A program made the position numbers and the translations under genes. From assembly GCF_003013405.1 (NCBI RefSeq), contig NZ_PXZL01000034.1, forward strand, positions 1-64,000: DNA of 64,000 nt, written 5' to 3'. This document shows, piece after piece, positions 58,900 through 64,000 of this stretch. The DNA comes from Brevibacillus formosus (lineage in GTDB: Bacteria > Bacillota > Bacilli > Brevibacillales > Brevibacillaceae). The notes below the pieces were generated by a model. The model was not told the DNA's origin, made no database searches, and worked only from the letters and a program-made list of their open reading frames with translations. Each line of letters starts with the position of its first letter. Position 1 is the stretch's first letter.

Positions 58900-58938
58900 A
58901 AAAGGGGAGAACAGCTACAGGCCATTCTCCCTTTTTTC
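58900..58938. terminator. Terminator between convergent genes
   Basis: AAAGGGGAGAA/TTCTCCCTTTTTT. Confidence 0.88.
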
Positions 58939-58949
58939 TTTCGTCACTC

Positions 58950-59948
58950 TTATTTTCGAATGCCCTTCTTGGTCGCCAATTCCAAGTAGTACGTCGTTTC
59001 TGTCTGTGTTTCCTTCGTAAATGCTTCACTTGCCGCATATGCCGGCTCCACTTGGATTTCACTCAGCTTTTGCAAAAAGGCTGGGTCCTTTTCCATTTTG
59101 GCAATCGCTTCTTCCCATTTGCGGATAACCGACTCCGGCGTTCCTTTGGCAAAAGACACTCCCGTCCACCAGAAAACCGACAAGCCTTGAATCCCTTGCT
59201 CCTCCGCAGTCGGGACGTCAGGGAGGAAGGGACTTCGCGTGTCACCAGATACGGCGAGGATTTTGACCTTGCCCGCTTGCAGCATCGGCATGATCTCTCC
59301 CACTGTATGCACCGCTAAAACTGCGTGCCCTCCAGCGACTTTCGGGACAGAATCGGAGGCGCCTTTCGTCACGATCATTCTCGTCTTGGCGAAGTCAGCT
59401 CCAATCACATCCAGCCACTCTGCTACCCCAAAAGCGGAAAAGCCTGCTGGGCCTACAGAAGTCCATGTTAACTGCTCTGGATTCGCGCGCACCCACGCGG
59501 AAAATTCAGCGAAGTCTTTCCAAGGCGCATCGGCTTTAACGGCAAAAGCAAGCGTGCCTTTGCCAATCCTAGCTGTATAGACCTGATCCTCGTTTGTAAT
59601 CGGCGGTGTTTTCATGCCAGCAGCGAGCATCGTGGTATTGGATACATTGACAGCAAGAGCTGTGTAGCCATCGTTTTTCGCTTGCTTTAGAGCATACTCC
59701 GCTCCTACCGCCCCACCACCTCCCGCCTTGTTGACGACGACGATGGGCTGCCCCCATTCCTTGCTCAAATAATCTGCTGCCGCTCTGGCTACGAGATCGA
59801 CCCCGCCCCCGGCAGAATACGGCACGATATACTCCACCTGCTTCGATGGATAGGCCGACTCGGCTGTACCTTGATTTCCACATGCGCTGACGGCTACCCC
59901 CAAAAGCAGTGACATCATGACAGCCGCCCATTGTTTATACCCTTTCAA
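58950..59948 (-). CDS. Tripartite tricarboxylate transporter binding lipoprotein TctC
   Basis: 332 residues, Bug family. Lipobox AVSAC (about 19-23), VEYIVPYSAGGGVDLVARA and NKAGGGGAVG are the family's ligand-loop motifs. Binds a carboxylate outside the cell. Start is TTG behind GGGAGG. Third gene of the unit, 13 bp after tctA. Confidence 0.9.
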   Translation of the reverse strand: MKGYKQWAAVMMSLLLGVAVSACGNQGTAESAYPSKQVEYIVPYSAGGGVDLVARAAADYLSKEWGQPIVVVNKAGGGGAVGAEYALKQAKNDGYTALAVNVSNTTMLAAGMKTPPITNEDQVYTARIGKGTLAFAVKADAPWKDFAEFSAWVRANPEQLTWTSVGPAGFSAFGVAEWLDVIGADFAKTRMIVTKGASDSVPKVAGGHAVLAVHTVGEIMPMLQAGKVKILAVSGDTRSPFLPDVPTAEEQGIQGLSVFWWTGVSFAKGTPESVIRKWEEAIAKMEKDPAFLQKLSEIQVEPAYAASEAFTKETQTETTYYLELATKKGIRK

Positions 59949-59960
59949 TGATTATCCTCC

Positions 59961-61487
59961 CTACGCGACATCTACTCCCCGATCTCGCTCTTCTTTCAAC
60001 CGTTGTTGTGTCCGGCGGTTCAGCATCATAGAGATGATCAAGAGTGCTCCTGCTGCCAGCAATATGGTCAATGATAGCGGCCGAAACAAAACAATGCTGA
60101 GATCACCCGATCCCATCGCCATCGTTTGAATAAATGATTCTTCCAGAAGAGGTCCCAGAATGAAGCATAACACCAGCGGAACAACGGGCCATTTATATTT
60201 GGAAAAAACATACCCAAGTCCACCAAACAAAAACGCTACCCACACATCAAACATACTGTTCCGGACACTGTATGCCCCAATCGTGCAGAACATCAAGATG
60301 ATCGGAGCCATGATGCCATATGGCACCCTCGTCAATTTGACCCACACCCAGACCATCGGGAGGTTCAGCACGAGAAGCATCGCATTCCCCACAAACATCG
60401 AGGCGATGACCGTCCAGACAAAGCTCGCATTTTGTTCAAACAAAACAGGGCCCGGCGTCAATCCGTAGATCATCAAGCCTGCCAACAAAATCGCCAGTGG
60501 CGGTGAGGATGGAATCCCGAGCGAAAAAAGCGGGATGAAGCCCGCACTGCTCGTCGCATTATTCGCTGCTTCTGGTGCCGCCACCCCTTCGATCGTTCCC
60601 TGACCAAACTTTTCGGGATGCTTCGATAGTTTTTTCTCCATATCGTACGCCAAAAACGACGTGATCGCAGCCGAACAGCCCGGCAGCAATCCAAGAAAAA
60701 AGCCGACAATCCCGCCTCTTAACATGGGCCCGGCACTTGCTCTCAGGTCTTCCTTTTTCGGGTAGACGCTGCCTGGCTTGCCAATCAGGGTGGCTGTGCG
60801 TTTTTCATCAATCCCTTTGAGTACTTCCGTAATCGCAAACAATCCGATAATAATGCTAATCATGTCAAAGCCGCCGACCAACGCGGGGACGCCGTAATCA
60901 AAGCGCGGCATTCCTGAGGACGGTCCCAGCCCAACTAAAGCAAGCGTATAGCCGAACGCCCCCATCAAAAACGATTTGACCAATGATCCTCCTGATAGAC
61001 TGACCATCAGCGTGAGAGCCAAAATCATCAGCGCAAAATATTCAGGCGGTCCGAATTTTAGCGCTTGATCTGCCAGAATCGGAGCGAAAAATACAAGACC
61101 GATGACCCCCAGTACCCCTGCACCAAACGAAGCCACTGCGGATATCCCCAATGCCGGCCCACCTCTCCCTTTTTTCGCGAGCGGATAGCCATCCAGACAC
61201 GTGGGAACTGATGATAGCTCCCCCGGGATATTGAGCAGAATCGCTGTCGTCGAGCCACCGTACATGGCACCGTAATATATACCTGCCAGCATGATCATCC
61301 CTTGTGTCGGCTCCAGTACGGCTGTCACCGGAAGCAGAATCGCGATGGCAGAGGTGGGACCGAGGCCGGGCAATACACCTACAAAAGTGCCAATAAGAGC
61401 GCCGAGTGCTGCCATGAGCAAATGCTCCGGCGTAAGGGCTGAAGCAAAGCCAGCCAGTAGTAATTGGAACGTCTCGATGATCAGCAC
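59961..61487 (-). CDS. Tripartite tricarboxylate transporter permease TctA
   Basis: 508 residues, twelve membrane segments. LGALIGTFVGVLPGLGPTSAIAILLPVT and GAMYGGSTTAILLNIPGE are TctA signatures, and KYKWPVVPLVLCFILGPLLEESF the C-terminal block. AAGGAGG abuts the first possible start (GTG 61487) with no spacing, so initiation may be at a non-standard codon a little downstream. Confidence 0.9.
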   Translation of the reverse strand: MLIIETFQLLLAGFASALTPEHLLMAALGALIGTFVGVLPGLGPTSAIAILLPVTAVLEPTQGMIMLAGIYYGAMYGGSTTAILLNIPGELSSVPTCLDGYPLAKKGRGGPALGISAVASFGAGVLGVIGLVFFAPILADQALKFGPPEYFALMILALTLMVSLSGGSLVKSFLMGAFGYTLALVGLGPSSGMPRFDYGVPALVGGFDMISIIIGLFAITEVLKGIDEKRTATLIGKPGSVYPKKEDLRASAGPMLRGGIVGFFLGLLPGCSAAITSFLAYDMEKKLSKHPEKFGQGTIEGVAAPEAANNATSSAGFIPLFSLGIPSSPPLAILLAGLMIYGLTPGPVLFEQNASFVWTVIASMFVGNAMLLVLNLPMVWVWVKLTRVPYGIMAPIILMFCTIGAYSVRNSMFDVWVAFLFGGLGYVFSKYKWPVVPLVLCFILGPLLEESFIQTMAMGSGDLSIVLFRPLSLTILLAAGALLIISMMLNRRTQQRLKEERDRGVDVA

Positions 61488-61505
61488 CTCCTTATCATGC
61501 TTGCT

Positions 61506-61979
61506 CTAAAACAAATCTCCTCCAGGCAGCGTGATATGCAGCGAGTAGATGAACACCACATACAGCCCCCCTGTCAAAAGGACGGAGTACACGATCGACG
61601 TACGCCACCGATAGCTGCCGATCAGTATAAAAAATGCAAAGGAGACAAATAGCGTAGCCATTGTGTAGCCGATCGCGCCGAGCAGCCAGACATACAGCAA
61701 CAGGAATAAAAAGCAAAGCAGCAGGCGCAGCCTTTTCCCAGGAAAAAGCGGTCCGGGATTTGGCGAAGAGGCTTCCTCAGTCACACGAAATGATTGGATT
61801 AGCAGCACACCTCCGAGCATGAAAAACAATAAGCCGAGAATCGCAGGCAGCGTGTGATCCCCTACGTACAAGGATGTCGAAAATGCCTCCAAACGATAGG
61901 CCTCGAATGATATGACGACTCCAAGGAACATACTTAGAAGGGCACCGATAAAATCTGGCTGATTATCCGGGGGTCTCAT
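61506..61979 (-). CDS. Tripartite tricarboxylate transporter small subunit TctB
   Basis: 157 residues, four membrane segments, TctB layout (short N-terminus, GALLSMFLGVVISFEAYRLEAF). GAGGTG precedes the ATG at 61979. First gene of tctB-A-C; with the other two it imports a carboxylate driven by the ion gradient. No two-component regulator lies beside it. Confidence 0.85.
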   Translation of the reverse strand: MRPPDNQPDFIGALLSMFLGVVISFEAYRLEAFSTSLYVGDHTLPAILGLLFFMLGGVLLIQSFRVTEEASSPNPGPLFPGKRLRLLLCFLFLLLYVWLLGAIGYTMATLFVSFAFFILIGSYRWRTSIVYSVLLTGGLYVVFIYSLHITLPGGDLF

Positions 61980-62048
61980 GTGTATCACCTCAGCAAAAAA
62001 GCTACCAACAGCCTATGGCATATGCGCCCATTGTGTGCGAAAGCATGA

Positions 62049-62093
62049 AAAAACTACCATAGCCAGTCCGTACGGGACACAGCATATGGTAGT
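62049..62093 (-). terminator. Terminator after the 79-residue gene
   Basis: CTACCATA...TATGGTAG arms with inner GTCC/GGAC pairing; minus-strand TTTTTT follows. Confidence 0.85.
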
Positions 62094-62096
62094 CAT

Positions 62097-62336
62097 TTAG
62101 ATTTCGATTTGGTTGCTCAGACGAATAATGGCATGAGCCACTTTCGCTTCATACGTCTCATTGCTTTCAAGCTCGCTCCAAAGCTCTTTGATATCGCCGT
62201 TCGAAACATCGTAGATCATGAGCATTTTCAAAAGCTTCTCCATATTGGCTTGATTGCGGATCAAATGAGGCTCCATCCGCTTAACCACCATCCGTAATTT
62301 TTGCGAATCGACCATCGTCGTCGTCACCATCTGCAT
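62097..62336 (-). CDS. Hypothetical protein, 79 residues
   Basis: Helical, charged, no membrane segment. Begins MQMVTTTMVDSQKLRMVVKR and has a C-terminal helix YEAKVAHAIIRLSNQIEI. No family recognised. GGGGG lies before the ATG. Has its own promoter region full of palindromes and its own terminator, so it is probably regulated. Confidence 0.65.
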   Translation of the reverse strand: MQMVTTTMVDSQKLRMVVKRMEPHLIRNQANMEKLLKMLMIYDVSNGDIKELWSELESNETYEAKVAHAIIRLSNQIEI

Positions 62337-62366
62337 CCGCTACCCCCACACCAATTATAACTATAT

Positions 62367-62391
62367 ATAACTAGTTATAATTAATTATAAC
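62367..62391. promoter_or_regulatory. Overlapping AT palindromes
   Basis: GTTATAATTAATTATAAC (62374-62391, perfect 18 bp) overlaps ATAACTAGTTAT (62367-62378, perfect 12 bp); TATAACTA recurs at 62356-62373. They include TATAAT -10 candidates for the 79-residue gene, 31-55 bp upstream of its start. Confidence 0.65.
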
Positions 62392-62465
62392 AAATTACTC
62401 AAGTAAAAGTTGTCTTCCGACTTCTGTACAGCTTTGGATTTCTTCGTGCATGAAACATTTTGTAC

Positions 62466-62494
62466 GAATAAGAAATGCCCTCCAATTGGAGGGC
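62466..62494 (-). terminator. Terminator after the RNPP-peptide cassette
   Basis: Perfect stem ATGCCCTCC-AATT-GGAGGGCAT (62473-62494), with ATTTCTTATT following on the minus strand. 58 bp after the peptide gene. Confidence 0.75.
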
Positions 62495-62552
62495 ATTGAT
62501 TGTATGGTTCAGTATGTTGCTTATGTTTCTACTGTCAGAGAATAAAAGATGA

Positions 62553-62675
62553 TTACCAAGGCTCCGGCCAGCCATATTGTATAAATAGATTAGATTGCTT
62601 GGCTGGTTGTTCTACTAAAACTGGCATTGTAATGAAGGCGGTTAACATACACAAAGACAATATCCATTTCTTCAT
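62553..62675 (-). CDS. Secreted signalling propeptide candidate, 40 residues
   Basis: Starts MKKWILSLCMLTAF and ends FIQYGWPEPW. It has a Sec-type signal (two lysines, then a hydrophobic run to about residue 21) followed by a short polar linker. AGGAGG lies 8 bases before the ATG, inside the last codons of the regulator gene, and only 3 bases separate the regulator stop from this ATG. This is the standard layout of Phr/PapR/NprX propeptides, whose C-terminal 5-10 residues become the imported pheromone. The mature form is inferred to lie in the last eight or so residues. Confidence 0.8.
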   Translation of the reverse strand: MKKWILSLCMLTAFITMPVLVEQPAKQSNLFIQYGWPEPW

Positions 62676-62678
62676 GAC

Positions 62679-63965
62679 CTATACCTCCTGTTTGGATCTA
62701 TGATTACTACTTCCATTATACACGTTTACCAATTTATGGAGTATACCAACAGGAAGATTTTTTTTCTGTGACACATAGAATTCAAAAAGAACACTAAGAC
62801 TCTTATCTGCTTGTTTTATCTCATTGATTGCCCGATAATAATTCACGCTCTCCACAAGACTATCGATTCCCAGGTCTACTTCGTTTTTTTGAATGTAAAA
62901 GATGCCCTTCGTTCGGAAATACAGTCCCATTTGATTGTATTGATTCGGAGTAGTTAAATTCTCTGGCAAAATCGATGCTTCTGCCAAAAATAGTTCACGA
63001 ATTTTCTTTTCTTCCCCTACCTGGAGATAAATCTCCAACAAATCATTCGCGATCACAATTTTGTCATCCTGTGCTTGTTGCGCAAGACACTCTTGTAATA
63101 CCGGAATGGCTTTATCAAATTTCCCCGTCTTTCCGTATAGTTTCCCCCGAATATGTCTTGCATGTTTATGCACCTCGGGATAATCGAACATTTCGTATCT
63201 CTCCAGATAAAAATGTCCCAATGTATAGTCTTCCAGCTCAAAATAGGAAATGATGATCGCAAGGATCGCTGCTGCTTTTTGCTCACTCTGACTATGATCG
63301 ATTTCAAGCCCTTGTTTACACAAATGAATGCAATCTGAATAGAATCCTAGACGCAATGCATGGAAGGAAAATTTGTAGTAGGCCAAAATTCGCTCATTGA
63401 TATGCAGATAGGATGTATAGTGTAATAGCTCCTTACCCTCTACATAGGTTTGATCTAGCTGGCTTAGATTTTCTCGTCGAATCATGTATCGTTGGAAAAG
63501 CGATCTTGCCAGATACAAAGGAATTCCATTCTCACGTGAGTAGTCACAGATCACGTCATAAAGAGCCAAGCGCAGTTCTTCATTCGCTTCCGTTCCGGCG
63601 GTTTGATACAGATAGTCTAAAGAAAGAAACGTATTGCTTTTGGGACAATTTAGCAATTGCAAAGCGACTTTGTTGGTAAGTACTACATTCTTCTCTTGCA
63701 TCACAGCCTCTAATAGAGTCCGAAGTGTCGCTTCGCGCTTAATTTTATGTAAATAGGGTACGATCGCTGTATAGAGTGGAATATCTAGTTCTTTTGCCAG
63801 TTTCATAACATGCTGCATGTTTGGTAAAGTAAATGCATCGGATTCTATCTTACTAATGGTTCCAGAAGCTACACCTGTTCTTTCTGATAACTCAGTCAGT
63901 GTTAAGTTTGCTCTATTTCGATATACTCGTAATATGCCCCCAAAGGTCTTTCCCTCTGAAATCAC
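62679..63965 (-). CDS. RNPP-type HTH-TPR regulator (NprR/PlcR-like)
   Basis: 428 residues. Residues ~5-60 are an HTH_3 domain (LTELSERTGVASGTISKIES), and the rest is a helical TPR array (ILAIIISYFELEDYTLGHFYLERYE, IRGKLYGKTGKFDKAIPVLQECL, YFRTKGIFYIQKNEVDLGIDSL). Length and architecture match NprR-class cytoplasmic peptide receptors. GTG start with GGAGGG 10 bases upstream. It is followed by the propeptide gene above, with which it is surely cotranscribed. The promoter is at or beyond the window edge. Confidence 0.85.
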   Translation of the reverse strand: MISEGKTFGGILRVYRNRANLTLTELSERTGVASGTISKIESDAFTLPNMQHVMKLAKELDIPLYTAIVPYLHKIKREATLRTLLEAVMQEKNVVLTNKVALQLLNCPKSNTFLSLDYLYQTAGTEANEELRLALYDVICDYSRENGIPLYLARSLFQRYMIRRENLSQLDQTYVEGKELLHYTSYLHINERILAYYKFSFHALRLGFYSDCIHLCKQGLEIDHSQSEQKAAAILAIIISYFELEDYTLGHFYLERYEMFDYPEVHKHARHIRGKLYGKTGKFDKAIPVLQECLAQQAQDDKIVIANDLLEIYLQVGEEKKIRELFLAEASILPENLTTPNQYNQMGLYFRTKGIFYIQKNEVDLGIDSLVESVNYYRAINEIKQADKSLSVLFEFYVSQKKNLPVGILHKLVNVYNGSSNHRSKQEV

Positions 63966-64000
63966 AGCAAATACACCCTCCTGATGATTCCTTTTTATGG

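Noticed and set aside
1-64000. CRISPR array
   Set aside because: No regularly spaced short direct repeats with unique spacers were seen; the only regular repeat is the 108-bp coding repeat at 10963-11512.

Overview
The window reads as chromosomal DNA of a Gram-positive, spore-forming Firmicute of the Brevibacillus/Paenibacillaceae type. This rests on strong AAGGAGG-like ribosome sites with many GTG and TTG starts, sigma-A-type promoters, a GerAB-type spore permease, a SpoIIP-type amidase domain, YmaF, YezD, YitT and CutC families, a preQ1-I riboswitch ahead of the queCDEF operon, and Opp-type peptide permeases. Genus-level naming is inference from gene families and was not checked by a search.

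Layout. 1-6 kb: tRNA-Thr, YitT, a short Fur-like DNA-binding protein, a divergent aldo/keto reductase/HxlR pair, a serine hydrolase, a lone GerAB permease and CutC. 6-10 kb: an asparaginase-II-type protein divergent from the preQ1-controlled queuosine operon queC-queD-queE-queF, the first three genes overlapping by a few bases. 10-19 kb: short single-gene units, namely small membrane proteins, a secreted protein of five 36-residue repeats, truncated haemoglobin, signal peptidase I, YmaF, an ECF sigma/anti-sigma pair, a pentapeptide-repeat protein and an SH3-SpoIIP exported amidase. 19-28 kb: a GNAT-RidA fusion preceded by an unusual leader (two tiny ORFs and two tandem terminators), a thioesterase with its own tiny upstream ORF, a large WG-repeat exported protein, an AI-2E-family permease, a 3-hydroxyisobutyrate-dehydrogenase-like enzyme and an M29 aminopeptidase. 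28-31 kb: a palindromic repeat, MgtC and a gene graveyard (fragments of DUF4127, an FAD-dependent oxidoreductase, a sensor kinase and an acetyltransferase). 31-38 kb: a WecA/TagO-like transferase, a tandem GNAT, an exonuclease, and a unit of peptide-binding lipoprotein plus two serine hydrolases, one of which is frameshifted. 38-45 kb: YezD-DUF2325 and an oppA-B-C-D-F operon with a palindromic repeat between oppC and oppD. 45-53 kb: TetR-APH divergent from DoxX, VOC protein, MerR-CMD-metallo-hydrolase operon, MFS exporter, an integrase remnant and CapA. 53-64 kb: a MalT-type LuxR regulator, an SDR, a DUF418 membrane protein, a GNAT, a TctBAC transporter, a 79-residue orphan and, at the right edge, an RNPP-type HTH-TPR regulator followed directly by a 40-residue secreted peptide gene.

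Strongest candidates for something new are (1) the receptor-propeptide cassette at 62.5-64.0 kb, which has the architecture of a peptide quorum-sensing system and whose peptide gene is below usual ORF cut-offs; (2) the 19.96-20.34 kb leader, where small ORFs and tandem terminators precede the GNAT-RidA fusion as in attenuation-controlled genes; and (3) a family of three ~218-bp palindromic elements. Several operators can be read directly: a shared palindrome under two divergent promoters (46.9 kb), a MerR promoter with 19-bp spacing (49.95 kb), and TetR-like palindromes at 57.2 and 58.4 kb without a regulator gene beside them. Regulation overall appears local: most units have their own promoter, operator-like palindrome and intrinsic terminator.
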